Source: an uncultured Clostridia bacterium
GTDB taxonomy: Bacteria > Bacillota > Clostridia > TANB77 > UBA1234
Direction of reading: 5' to 3'
Assembly (NCBI GenBank): GCA_947164995.1
Contig: CAMUYU010000013.1
Span: 1-36,088, forward strand
DNA length: 36,088 nt
The position numbers and the translations under genes are program-made. Position 1 is the stretch's first letter; each line of letters begins with the position of its first letter. The notes under the pieces were generated by a model. It was not told where the DNA came from. It searched no databases and saw nothing but the letters and a program-made list of their open reading frames with translations. Below, in pieces: positions 15,342-23,123 of the stretch.

Positions 15342-15370
15342 ATTTTACTACAATTTTAATTATTTGACAA
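15342..15370 (-). promoter_or_regulatory. promoter of the 79-aa gene
   Basis: On the minus strand TTGTCA (15365-15370), a 17-bp spacer and TAAAAT (15342-15347), between the rluA-type gene stop and the 79-aa gene. This gives the small gene its own expression. Confidence 0.7.
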
Positions 15371-15374
15371 TACT

Positions 15375-16262
15375 TTATTCCAAAATTATGTTAATTTCAT
15401 TTGGCAATTTTGCTGATATCTCAACATTTTTACTTGTAATTGGATGTTTAAAGATGAGTTTTTCAGCATGTAATGCCTGTCTTTCAATGATTTTATCAAA
15501 TTCTGTATGTTCATTATTATATAGTTTATCTCCAACTAATGGGTGTCCAATATGCTTAAAATGGACTCTTATTTGATGTGTTCTTCCTGTTTTTAGCTTT
15601 ATCTGAACTAATGATAGTTTTACATCATTTTTAATGAATTCTTTAATGACATTATATTTTGTTATTGCTTCTTGCCCTTTTTCATCTATACATCTTTCTA
15701 TTATACTACCTTCTTTTCGTGCTATTGGCGCATTAATTGTTCCTTCTTTTTTATCTAAGAATCCATATACAATTGCTAAATACTTTTTTATAACCTTATC
15801 TTCTTCTATATTTTTAAATCTTTCTTGTGCATATTCGTTTTTGGCAAATAAAACTACACCTGAAGTTCCATTATCTAATCTATTAACAGGTCGAATTTTT
15901 TTCTTACTATTTAAATAATACTTTAAATAGTTTGCAAGAGTATTATCTGGATGATAACTACAAGGATGCACAACAATATTTGCTGGTTTATTAACAGCAA
16001 TATACCAATCATCTTCATATAATATTTCTAAATCATGTTTTTGAGGTATTGTATTATCTTCTTCTTCATAATCAAAATCAATTGAGATAATATCATCAGT
16101 ATGAATAATATCATTTGCAAATGCTACTTTATTATTGATAAAGATATGATGATTTAGTTTTATTTTATTAAATAATCTTGTCGATAAATTAAGGCGCTTT
16201 TTTGCGACATCTTTTAATAGTCTATTATCATCTTTTTCAGTAACTACGTATTTTAGTTTCAT
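15375..16262 (-). CDS. RluA-family pseudouridine synthase
   Basis: Converts specific uridines in rRNA or tRNA to pseudouridine. The 295-aa protein has an S4-like RNA-binding region (~15-62), then the catalytic motif R-P-V-N-R-L-D-N-G-T-S-G with D130 as the expected catalytic aspartate. The late motif G-R-T-H-Q-I-R-V-H-F, followed by H-P-L-V-G-D, is also present. Length is standard for the RluD/YlyB group, but which site is modified cannot be told from sequence. AAGGTGAG precedes the ATG. It follows the dicarboxylate symporter gene on the same strand, separated by a terminator hairpin. Confidence 0.93.
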   Translation of the reverse strand: MKLKYVVTEKDDNRLLKDVAKKRLNLSTRLFNKIKLNHHIFINNKVAFANDIIHTDDIISIDFDYEEEDNTIPQKHDLEILYEDDWYIAVNKPANIVVHPCSYHPDNTLANYLKYYLNSKKKIRPVNRLDNGTSGVVLFAKNEYAQERFKNIEEDKVIKKYLAIVYGFLDKKEGTINAPIARKEGSIIERCIDEKGQEAITKYNVIKEFIKNDVKLSLVQIKLKTGRTHQIRVHFKHIGHPLVGDKLYNNEHTEFDKIIERQALHAEKLIFKHPITSKNVEISAKLPNEINIILE

Positions 16263-16289
16263 TTACTCACCTTTTGTCTTATAAAAAAT

Positions 16290-16310
16290 TGGCGAGCGTA
16301 TTGCCCGCCA
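16290..16310 (-). terminator. terminator after the symporter gene
   Basis: TGGCGGGC / GCTCGCCA with one mismatch and a 5-nt loop, followed on the minus strand by a T6 run. It separates the symporter gene from the pseudouridine synthase gene. Confidence 0.8.
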
Positions 16311-16319
16311 TATGTTATA

Positions 16320-17612
16320 TTATTTCTTTTTATTCTTATCTATTTTTACTGGTTCTTTTTCTCCATTAATCCAGTTTTTACCATCTACTATTCTAGCAAC
16401 CATCATAGATGAAACATCATCGCCTACTACGTTAAGTACTGTTGCAGGTGCATCAATTATAGTAGCAATAACTGTAAGTAGTGGAAGTGCTCCAGCTGGA
16501 AATCCCATCATTGTGATAATTAACATTTCTGAGATTGTTCCACCGCCTATTGGAATGGCTGTAACTAGAAGGTTAGCTAAAAGAGCAACACCTAGCACAC
16601 CTAAAATCTCACCAGTAGTTGCAAAGCCTATTCCAAATAAATATGCTAAGAACATTAATTTATATACAGAACCAATTATAGAACCATCTTTGTGGAAGCT
16701 TGTTCCAAGTGGTACTGTTGTTTCTGCAATGTCATCTGAAACCCCAATCTTTTTACATGTTTGAATATTAACAGGAATGCATGCTGCACTAGAACAAGTT
16801 CCAAATGCAGTAACAGCTGAAGGCCAAACATTCTTCCAGAAGTTTTTAACTCCCTTCTTTCCTCCACCTATAAATGCAAATATAGTATATACAATAAAGA
16901 AATATATTAAGAATACTACGCAATAAACTACAAATGTTGTTAGAAATCCATTAACTAAATCTTTTCCTACTTCACTATCAAATGATGCAATAAATGATGC
17001 AATATAACTTCCAAGACCTATTGGAGCATAATACATAATTAGCTTAATGACATTTCCCATAACATCATTTGCAGAGATTAAAACATTTTTAAAGGCTTCT
17101 CCTTTTTCACCTGACATATTAATAGCAATTCCTACTGCAAGTGAAAATACTAATAGTGCGATAATATTGCCTTTTGTAAGTAGCTTAGAAAAATCATCTA
17201 CTGTGATTAGATTAACTGTTCTTTCACCAAGATTCATTTCTTCTTCTACTAATTCATCTGAACTAGATATTGAAGCTAAAATTTTTTCGCTATCTTCAGT
17301 GCTAACAAGTTTCACTACTCTTGCACTAAAAAAACCTACTAAAACAGCTACAATAGATGTTAATAAAAATACGCCCACTATTGATCCCATTATCTTTCCT
17401 AATCTTTTAGGAGATTTCATTTTAGAAATAGCAGTCGTAACGTTTAGGAAAATAAGTGGTACTATTACAACAAATAGCATGTTTAAGAATAATGTTCCTA
17501 ATGGTTTAAGCACCAATGCCTTCTCTTTTGCAACAAATCCTATAACAACACCTGCTATAATTCCTAATAGCAATAAAATAGTCATTTTGTAGTTTTTCCA
17601 AATATTTTTCAT
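16320..17612 (-). CDS. dicarboxylate/amino acid:cation symporter (DAACS family)
   Basis: Sodium- or proton-coupled uptake of acidic or small neutral amino acids or C4-dicarboxylates. The start is put at the ATG at 17612, which has GGAGGGG 9 nt upstream; the frame runs 15 codons further without a site. The 430-aa protein has eight or so membrane segments and the family's re-entrant loop signature, here G-T-C-S-S-A-A-C-I-P-V-N. The P-L-G-T-S-F-H-K-D-G-S box and a final P-A-T-V-L-N-V-V-G-D segment follow. The usual 'asn-met-asp-gly' of the second box is changed to His-Lys-Asp-Gly, as in some uncharacterised subgroups. It is divergently transcribed from the small-gene cluster. Confidence 0.9.
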   Translation of the reverse strand: MKNIWKNYKMTILLLLGIIAGVVIGFVAKEKALVLKPLGTLFLNMLFVVIVPLIFLNVTTAISKMKSPKRLGKIMGSIVGVFLLTSIVAVLVGFFSARVVKLVSTEDSEKILASISSSDELVEEEMNLGERTVNLITVDDFSKLLTKGNIIALLVFSLAVGIAINMSGEKGEAFKNVLISANDVMGNVIKLIMYYAPIGLGSYIASFIASFDSEVGKDLVNGFLTTFVVYCVVFLIYFFIVYTIFAFIGGGKKGVKNFWKNVWPSAVTAFGTCSSAACIPVNIQTCKKIGVSDDIAETTVPLGTSFHKDGSIIGSVYKLMFLAYLFGIGFATTGEILGVLGVALLANLLVTAIPIGGGTISEMLIITMMGFPAGALPLLTVIATIIDAPATVLNVVGDDVSSMMVARIVDGKNWINGEKEPVKIDKNKKK

Positions 17613-17745
17613 TATAAAAACCCCTCCATCTGTGACTTTATGCCATAATTTTACCACAACAACTCTTTACAATGAACAGATTTTGTTATATAATTCACTA
17701 TATTTTATATTGTATTATGTCTACTACTATTAAGGAGGCGAGAAA

Positions 17746-18009
17746 ATGGATGATGTTATATACAGGTATGATGTAGTGTTTAATATTTCTATTAGGCACA
17801 ACGGGAAAGCCACCTATCTTGCAAAGATTAATGATGGGTACACGGCTCCTTACCAACGGCGAGTAGGTCCAGATAAATGTCAACAAGATTTTACTTTTGA
17901 AAGCCTTGATAAAGCTATAAAGTTTATTCGGATGGCTTTTGAAGAATTTTGTGAAGAATTTGAAGTTGTTGCTTTTACTTGCAGGCTGATTCTAAAAAAA
18001 GCCAATTAA
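17746..18009 (+). CDS. small unknown protein, 87 aa (first of a three-gene set)
   Basis: AAGGAGGCG precedes the ATG. The product has an N-terminal strand region, a polar middle, then a helix (S-L-D-K-A-I-K-F-I-R-M-A-F-E-E-F) and a final strand (F-E-V-V-A-F-T-C-R-L-I-L). The late helix-strand layout matches that of the next two genes, suggesting very divergent paralogues. The TTGTTA/TATATT pair upstream (17 bp apart) is a plausible promoter. The gene shares its upstream region with the divergently read symporter. Function unknown; no transmembrane segment or enzyme motif. Confidence 0.65.
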   Translation: MDDVIYRYDVVFNISIRHNGKATYLAKINDGYTAPYQRRVGPDKCQQDFTFESLDKAIKFIRMAFEEFCEEFEVVAFTCRLILKKAN

Positions 18010-18021
18010 CAGGAGGTATAC

Positions 18022-18276
18022 ATGTATTATAATCTTAGATTCTGTGTTAAGGAGACAGTTGAGCCTCAGTGTGTTGATGATGTTCTTACCTACTCTGGCA
18101 CACCTGTAGAAGAAAAAGTAGTTAGACGCGATACAAGAACAAACTACATTCGGCATGAAGCGCATCTGCCTAATTCAAATGCTGTCAACAAGTATGTCTC
18201 TCATTGCTACACTACGTATGGATTCGACTTCTATATAGAAAAGCTCAATTTATGTTCTTATGTCTCATCAGCATAA
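18022..18276 (+). CDS. small unknown protein, 84 aa, paralogue of the next gene
   Basis: It starts 12 bp after the previous gene with AGGAGG before the ATG. The sequence begins with a strand (Y-N-L-R-F-C-V) and has E-x-x-C-x-D-D-V then G-T-P. The segment H-E-A-H-L-P-N-S-N-A-V-N-K-Y-V-S-H-C-Y ends in a strand F-D-F-Y-I-E-K-L. The same positions are conserved in the gene at 18342 (F-Y-V, E-x-x-C, G-G-T, H-E-A-Y, N-x-N-x-V-N, C-F, F-F-Y-V-x-R-L). This pattern suggests a beta-alpha-beta fold of the ferredoxin-like kind. The family is not recognised, and the codon mix is GC-richer than in neighbouring housekeeping genes. Confidence 0.65.
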   Translation: MYYNLRFCVKETVEPQCVDDVLTYSGTPVEEKVVRRDTRTNYIRHEAHLPNSNAVNKYVSHCYTTYGFDFYIEKLNLCSYVSSA

Positions 18277-18341
18277 ACTAAAAGCACGAATTAAGGATTT
18301 AACGTGAATTGATGACGAAGTTATAAAAAGGAGACAATATT

Positions 18342-18587
18342 ATGAAACACAGACTTTTGTTTTATGTACACCCAAGAGATGAGGCCAAGTGCCTAGAGGA
18401 AGTAACCATAAAAGGCGGAACACTTTCTACAATTCAACCAGATGATGAAGATTCACATCATTTCATTGCTCATGAAGCGTATTTTGACAATCTAAATCAG
18501 GTAAATCACTTTATTTATACTTGTTTCTCTTCCATCGGTCTTTTCTTTTACGTTAAACGTCTTGATTATGTCAAAATTGCATTTTAA
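18342..18587 (+). CDS. small unknown protein, 81 aa, paralogue of the preceding gene
   Basis: AAAAGGAG lies before the ATG. The protein opens with R-L-L-F-Y-V and has E-A-K-C-L-E-E-V followed by G-G-T. It carries H-E-A-Y-F-D-N-L-N-Q-V-N-H-F-I-Y-T-C-F and closes with L-F-F-Y-V-K-R-L. Most of these positions repeat those in the 84-aa protein just upstream, so the two are duplicates that have diverged strongly. The intervening 65 bp hold only a ribosome-binding site and no promoter I would defend. A strong two-way terminator follows, shared with rnpB on the opposite strand. Confidence 0.65.
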   Translation: MKHRLLFYVHPRDEAKCLEEVTIKGGTLSTIQPDDEDSHHFIAHEAYFDNLNQVNHFIYTCFSSIGLFFYVKRLDYVKIAF

Positions 18588-18600
18588 GATATAACAAAAT

Positions 18601-18637
18601 AAAAAGCACGAAATCGATTGATTTCGTGCTTTTTTTA
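18601..18637. terminator. bidirectional terminator shared by the small-gene cluster and rnpB
   Basis: Perfect 15-bp stem AAAAAGCACGAAATC / GATTTCGTGCTTTTT with a GATT loop and a T run on each strand. It lies between the convergent 81-aa gene (plus) and the 3' end of RNase P RNA (minus). Confidence 0.92.
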
Positions 18638-18981
18638 GGCAAGTCTATAAGCCGAGTTCTGTATTTGATAATCATTTATCTAGGATGTATATTGCTATAC
18701 ACCTCAATCCGCTTTCCTTAGAACTTCATAGCGAGCAACTATATAGAAGTTCCCCATAGCGTTTCTCCAGGTGGGGTTTACAAAGCTAGTATGTCTCCAT
18801 ACTACTGGTAGGCTCTTACCCTGCCGTTTCAGCCTTACCAATTATTAATAATTGGCGGTTTATTTTCTGTTGCACTTTCCTTAGGGTTACCCCCACTAGC
18901 CGTTAGCTAGCACCATGCTCTGTGGAGCTCGGACTTTCCTCATTGAATATTTCTATTCACCGCGATTATCTGGCTTACCTA
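18636..18981 (-). ncRNA. rnpB: RNase P RNA, class A
   Basis: The catalytic RNA that trims the 5' leader of tRNA precursors. Read on the minus strand it carries GAGGAAAGTCCGAGCTCC near its 5' end. In order after it come a GGTAACCCTAAGGAAAGTGC segment, ACAGAAAATAAACCGCC, GGTAAGAGCCTACC, the TAAACCCCACCTGGAG block and a final ACAGAACTCGGCTTATAG. The ends pair (TAGGTAAG with CTTGCCTA), setting the limits at 18981 and 18636, about 346 nt. The ACAGAAA..AACCGCC region is diagnostic of class A and differs from Bacillus-type class B RNA, which argues for Clostridia over Bacilli. A perfect promoter lies directly upstream and a strong terminator downstream. Confidence 0.97.
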
Positions 18982-18989
18982 CACTTAGT

Positions 18990-19018
18990 ATTATACTTTA
19001 TATAAAACATTATGTCAA
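18990..19018 (-). promoter_or_regulatory. consensus promoter of rnpB
   Basis: On the minus strand TTGACA (19013-19018), a 17-bp spacer and TATAAT (18990-18995), all consensus. Its -35 directly abuts the gpsA stop codon, and the start point falls within a few bases of the RNA's 5' end. Confidence 0.93.
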
Positions 19019-20014
19019 TTAAAACTCTAGTTTTTTACTACGAGACATTAAGTCAGAAACTGCTTTTTTAGGGTCTTTATCTTCGTGAATAATCTTATAC
19101 ATTTCTTCAATAATAGGTGCGTAAACATCATATTTGTGAATGATTTCATAAGCTGCATCAGAAGCGGTTATACCTTCTGCAACCATTCCATCTAGCATTT
19201 CCTGAGCTTCTTTAACACTATGTCCTTGTCCAATAAGTATTCCACATCTTCTGTTTCTACTATTTTCAGAAGCACATGTAACGAATAAGTCTCCAAATCC
19301 AGTTAAGCCATAAAATGTATCATGATGTATTGCACCATATGCTTTACCTAGCCTAGAAATTTCCAATAATCCTCTAGTAATTAATGCTGCTTGTGTATTA
19401 TCTTTATATCCTAGTCCTATACATATACCACAAGCAAGAGCGATAATATTTTTAAGTGCTCCTCCTAGTTCTACTCCCACAATATCATTATTGATGTATA
19501 CTCTAAAAATATCATTCATAAATAAATCTTGTAAGAAGTAAGAAGTATCTTCATCTTTTGAAGAAACAACAACACATGTTGGAATAAACTGAGCAACTTC
19601 TTCTGCATGAGAAGGCCCAGAAAGTACTGCAATTTTATTGTTAGGGAAAATTTCCTCTAGTACTCTTGAGTACACCTTTTGTGTTCCTGCTTCAATACCT
19701 TTAGAAGCAATAACTATAGTTTGATCAGCAGTAACTAATTCTTTAATATCATTCATGGTGTTTCTAATTACTTGTGATGGAGTAACTACAATTATTACAT
19801 CCGTATCTTTTATTACTTCTTCATAAGAGTTGTAACATACAATACCATCTGGAATTGTTGCTTGAGGTAAGAACTTACATTTTTTCTCATTGTTAATAAT
19901 GTTTTTTTCTTCTTCAGTAAAAGACCATATTTTAACACTATGTCCATTTCTATTTAGAATAAGTGCAAGAGCTACTCCCCAGCTTCCACTTCCTATTATT
20001 GCAATTCTTTTCAT
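19019..20014 (-). CDS. gpsA: NAD(P)-dependent glycerol-3-phosphate dehydrogenase
   Basis: Reduces dihydroxyacetone phosphate to sn-glycerol-3-phosphate, the backbone for phospholipids. The start is the ATG at 20014, preceded by AAAGGAG; a TTG two codons earlier is less likely. The 331-aa protein has the Rossmann motif I-G-S-G-S-W-G (~7-13). The substrate-side sequences A-S-K-G-I-E, L-S-G-P-S-H-A-E-E-V and A-L-K-N-I-I-A-L-A-C-G, with the catalytic lysine, follow. The C-terminal G-D-L-x-V-T-C and S-R-N-R-R-C-G are also family hallmarks. It is the last gene of the ftsK-to-gpsA run, 12 bp after plsY, whose product uses its product. Confidence 0.96.
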   Translation of the reverse strand: MKRIAIIGSGSWGVALALILNRNGHSVKIWSFTEEEKNIINNEKKCKFLPQATIPDGIVCYNSYEEVIKDTDVIIVVTPSQVIRNTMNDIKELVTADQTIVIASKGIEAGTQKVYSRVLEEIFPNNKIAVLSGPSHAEEVAQFIPTCVVVSSKDEDTSYFLQDLFMNDIFRVYINNDIVGVELGGALKNIIALACGICIGLGYKDNTQAALITRGLLEISRLGKAYGAIHHDTFYGLTGFGDLFVTCASENSRNRRCGILIGQGHSVKEAQEMLDGMVAEGITASDAAYEIIHKYDVYAPIIEEMYKIIHEDKDPKKAVSDLMSRSKKLEF

Positions 20015-20026
20015 TAGCAATCTCCT

Positions 20027-20923
20027 TTATTCTTTATCTTCTTTTACATCTTTCTTATCTTTTTTCTTCTTTTTCTTGTCATCTTTAACTGGTTCAAATT
20101 TTATATCTACTATTTCTTCATCTTGGTTTTCTTCATTTTCTTCTTGTTCAGATTCTTCTTTGTGCTCTTTTCCTTCAATTTTGTCTTTTTCTTCTTGAAT
20201 CTTTTCTTCTGGAGTCTTTCTAAATCTTAATTTGTTTTCATTTCCTTCTTTGATTCTCTTTATATTTGCTCTATGTCTAAATAAAACCATAATAGCGAGA
20301 ACAAACGAGAATAAAATATAAATTGCACGAATCATTGTATTTGTATTAAATGCTGTATCGAATTGTCCACCAATGATACATACTAATATAGGATACTCTA
20401 TTGCGCCTATTAATGAACCAACAGAAACGAATTGGAATATACAAATACCAACAATACCTGCTACTAAACAAATTAAACCTATTCTAGGTTCTATTGCTAA
20501 GATAACACCAATAGAAGTTGCAACACCTTTTCCACCTCTAAATCCAAAAAATATTGGATAGTTGTGGCCTAGAATAACTGCAAATGAGGCAATCATAATT
20601 CCAAAACAATAAACATATATTGGAATCATGTGTGTTGTAGGATCTTGTGCTTCAACATTTAAAAAGTCTGTAGAAATCAAACTTGCACCAAATCTTGCAA
20701 TATTAACTGCTATAACACCTTTTAAGATATCCCAAATTATTACCAAAAGAGCGGGTCCTTTTCCTAAAACTCTTAAAGCATTAGTTGTACCAGCATTTTT
20801 ACTTCCATAGTCTCTTATATCGCCTTTGTTCATTAATTTACTTAAAATTATAGATAAATTAATACTTCCTAATAAATATGAAATTAGTGCAACTAATCCT
20901 ATTTCAAAACAAGCTCCTACCAT
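20027..20923 (-). CDS. plsY: acyl-phosphate:glycerol-3-phosphate acyltransferase PlsY with charged C-terminal tail
   Basis: Membrane enzyme that acylates glycerol-3-phosphate from acyl-phosphate, the first committed step of phosphatidate synthesis in most bacteria. The PlsY motifs are present: S-Y-L-L-G-S-I-N near residue 15, then G-S-K-N-A-G-T-T-N (~39-47) and G-H-N-Y-P-I-F-F-G-F-R-G-G-K-G-V-A-T (~116-133), with about six membrane segments ending at ~215. The family normally stops near 200 residues. Here a further ~80 residues rich in Glu and Lys, ending in Lys-Asp repeats, extend into the cytoplasm. AAGGAGG precedes the ATG. It lies between proS and gpsA, and gpsA supplies its acceptor. Confidence 0.95.
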   Translation of the reverse strand: MVGACFEIGLVALISYLLGSINLSIILSKLMNKGDIRDYGSKNAGTTNALRVLGKGPALLVIIWDILKGVIAVNIARFGASLISTDFLNVEAQDPTTHMIPIYVYCFGIMIASFAVILGHNYPIFFGFRGGKGVATSIGVILAIEPRIGLICLVAGIVGICIFQFVSVGSLIGAIEYPILVCIIGGQFDTAFNTNTMIRAIYILFSFVLAIMVLFRHRANIKRIKEGNENKLRFRKTPEEKIQEEKDKIEGKEHKEESEQEENEENQDEEIVDIKFEPVKDDKKKKKKDKKDVKEDKE

Positions 20924-20944
20924 TTTACTTCCTCCTTGTGTGTT

Positions 20945-22648
20945 TTATTTTGTTTCTTTTGAAATTATATCTTTAATCTTATCTTCTACTTCTTCTATTT
21001 TGTATAATTGGTTCTCACTTTCAGTACGAAGTTTTAGTTCAATCATACCTTCGCTAACTTTTTTACCTACGGTAATTCTTATTGGAATACCAATTAAATC
21101 CATGTCTGCAAACTTAACTCCAGCTCTTTCATCTCTGTCATCGTATATAACATCAATTTTAGAAGCGGTTAAACTACTATATAAGTTTTCTGCAACATTA
21201 ACTTGTTCTTCGTTCTTTTTATCTATTAGAACAATAGCAACTTTAAATGGAGCAATATTCATTGGCCATATAATACCTTTATCATCATGTGATTGATCAA
21301 CTACAGCAGCCATATTTCTTCCAATACCAATACCATAGCAACCCATTTGAACTGGATGAAGTTTATTCTCTTTATCTAAGTAGTTTAGTCCAAGTTTTTC
21401 TGAGTACTTTGTTCCAAGTTTAAATGTATTACCAACTTCGATACCTTTTTTGAAGTACACTTTACCACCACAATTTGGACATGTATCTCCTTCTTTTATA
21501 TTTTTAACATCTGCAACATAAGCAGGTTCAAAATCTTTTAGATTGACATCAATAAAGTGATAATCTGATTTGTTTGCACCAACTATAAAGTTCTTTTTGC
21601 CTTTTATAGCTTCATCCATAATAATAGGAATCTTTATTCCAACAGGTCCTGCAAAACCAATTCTTGCATTAGTTGCAGAAACTACTTCATCTTCAGAAGC
21701 AAGTTCAACTGATTGAGCGTTAAGTAGCTTTTGAAGTTTAACTTCATTTACTTCTCTATCAGCAGGAACCATAACTGCAAATAAATTACCATCTATATTA
21801 TAAATCATAGTTTTAACAAATTTATCTACTGGTAATTTAAGGTACTCTGTAACTTCTTCAATAGTACCTGAATTTGGAGTAAATACTTCTTGATAATTTC
21901 TTTCTTCTTCATCTTCTTGAATAGTATTTGTTATGCATTTACTTACTTCTATGTTAGAAGCAAAATCACAATTATCACATAAAACTAATATATCTTCTCC
22001 AGTATCAGTTACTGCTTGGAATTCTTCTGAAAGAAGACCGCCCATAACACCAGTATCTGCTTTAACTACTTTATAGTTTAATCCTAATCTAGTGAAAATA
22101 TTATGATAAGCATTGAACATTTTCATATATGACTCATGCATACCCTCTTCATCTGCATCAAAAGAATATGCATCTTTCATAATAAATTCTCTAACACGAA
22201 TTAAACCAAGTCTAGGACGAGGTTCATCTCTATATTTATCACCAATTTGATATAAATTAAAAGGTAAATCTTTATATGAACGTACTCTACTTTGAGCCGC
22301 ATAAACAAAAAATTCTTCGTGTGTTGGTCCTAATGCATATGGTTTCGCATATCTATCGTTTAACTTAAACATAGAAGGACCGAATCCAGATGCTCTTCCA
22401 GAACGTTCAAAAAATTCCATTGGAAGAAGATGTGGCATAGATACTTCGTTAGCTCCTGCATTGTCCATTTCTTCTCTTACTATACTTATAATGTTTTTAG
22501 AAACTTTTTCGCCTAAAGGCATATTTAAATATATTCCGTTACTAACTTTTTTAATAAAACCTGCTTTTACAAGTAGATTTCCACTAACTGAATCTTCATC
22601 TTTTGCGTCTTCTCTTAATGTATAAAAAAATTCTTTTGATAGTCTCAT
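20945..22648 (-). CDS. proS: prolyl-tRNA synthetase, bacterial type with editing domain
   Basis: Charges tRNA-Pro and removes mis-acylated alanine. The 567-aa length is that of the bacterial type with an inserted editing (YbaK-like) domain (~230-390). Class II motifs are clear: motif 2 Y-R-D-E-P-R-P-R-L-G-L-I-R-V-R-E-F (~138-154) and motif 3 G-C-Y-G-I-G-I-G-R-N (~435-444). Two cysteine pairs, C-D-N-C and C-P-N-C, occur around the editing domain, and an anticodon-binding domain closes the protein. Its start codon overlaps the stop of the preceding YARHG gene by one base (TAATG), implying coupled translation. No T-box leader is seen upstream, so expression follows the operon. Confidence 0.97.
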   Translation of the reverse strand: MRLSKEFFYTLREDAKDEDSVSGNLLVKAGFIKKVSNGIYLNMPLGEKVSKNIISIVREEMDNAGANEVSMPHLLPMEFFERSGRASGFGPSMFKLNDRYAKPYALGPTHEEFFVYAAQSRVRSYKDLPFNLYQIGDKYRDEPRPRLGLIRVREFIMKDAYSFDADEEGMHESYMKMFNAYHNIFTRLGLNYKVVKADTGVMGGLLSEEFQAVTDTGEDILVLCDNCDFASNIEVSKCITNTIQEDEEERNYQEVFTPNSGTIEEVTEYLKLPVDKFVKTMIYNIDGNLFAVMVPADREVNEVKLQKLLNAQSVELASEDEVVSATNARIGFAGPVGIKIPIIMDEAIKGKKNFIVGANKSDYHFIDVNLKDFEPAYVADVKNIKEGDTCPNCGGKVYFKKGIEVGNTFKLGTKYSEKLGLNYLDKENKLHPVQMGCYGIGIGRNMAAVVDQSHDDKGIIWPMNIAPFKVAIVLIDKKNEEQVNVAENLYSSLTASKIDVIYDDRDERAGVKFADMDLIGIPIRITVGKKVSEGMIELKLRTESENQLYKIEEVEDKIKDIISKETK

Positions 22649-23112
22649 TACTTTGCTTCCTCTTCTTTCAATTTATCTATTCTAGCTTTTATTGTGTTTA
22701 GATTTTTATTTTCTAATTCTGTAAGGTCACCTAAACCAACTTTTTTACCACTTACAGGTTTATACCAAGATTGCGCTGAGAAATACTCTTTAAGATCTTT
22801 TGAATCGAAATCGTGTCCATGTCTTGCAAAAATCTCGTTATATGCTTTATTTAACATATCTTTATCCATATTAAATAAATCAGCTTCTTCAATTTCATCA
22901 GTATCACTAGGTAATAAATACTCAGATTCTACAACTGCATCTTGTTTTTCTTCCTCTTTTGAATCTCGCGGAACATCTGTTAATACACTGGGCTTACCAT
23001 CGGGATATCTAGCTTGAGTGTATTTGTTAATGCTTATTATAAGACCTACTAATGCTGCTATTATTAAAATTGATAGTACTACTACTAGAAAAACAAATAA
23101 TTTGTTGTTCAT
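22648..23112 (-). CDS. membrane-anchored YARHG-domain protein, 154 aa
   Basis: A single N-terminal membrane segment (~5-29) leads to an acidic linker and then a YARHG domain. Here it reads N-E-I-F-A-R-H-G-H-D-F, with F-x-x-Q-S-W-Y-K-P downstream (~90-120), as in other YARHG proteins. A charged helix closes the protein. The domain is probably extracytoplasmic and its role is unknown. TAAGGAGG precedes the ATG, 11 bp after the previous gene, and the stop overlaps the proS start. Being placed inside a housekeeping operon suggests a steady, possibly cell-envelope role, which is inference. Confidence 0.85.
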   Translation of the reverse strand: MNNKLFVFLVVVLSILIIAALVGLIISINKYTQARYPDGKPSVLTDVPRDSKEEEKQDAVVESEYLLPSDTDEIEEADLFNMDKDMLNKAYNEIFARHGHDFDSKDLKEYFSAQSWYKPVSGKKVGLGDLTELENKNLNTIKARIDKLKEEEAK

Positions 23113-23123
23113 TTTAATCCTCC

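Noticed and set aside
17613-17657. 15-residue N-terminal extension of the dicarboxylate symporter
   Set aside because: The extension lies across the GGAGGGG site that serves the ATG at 17612.
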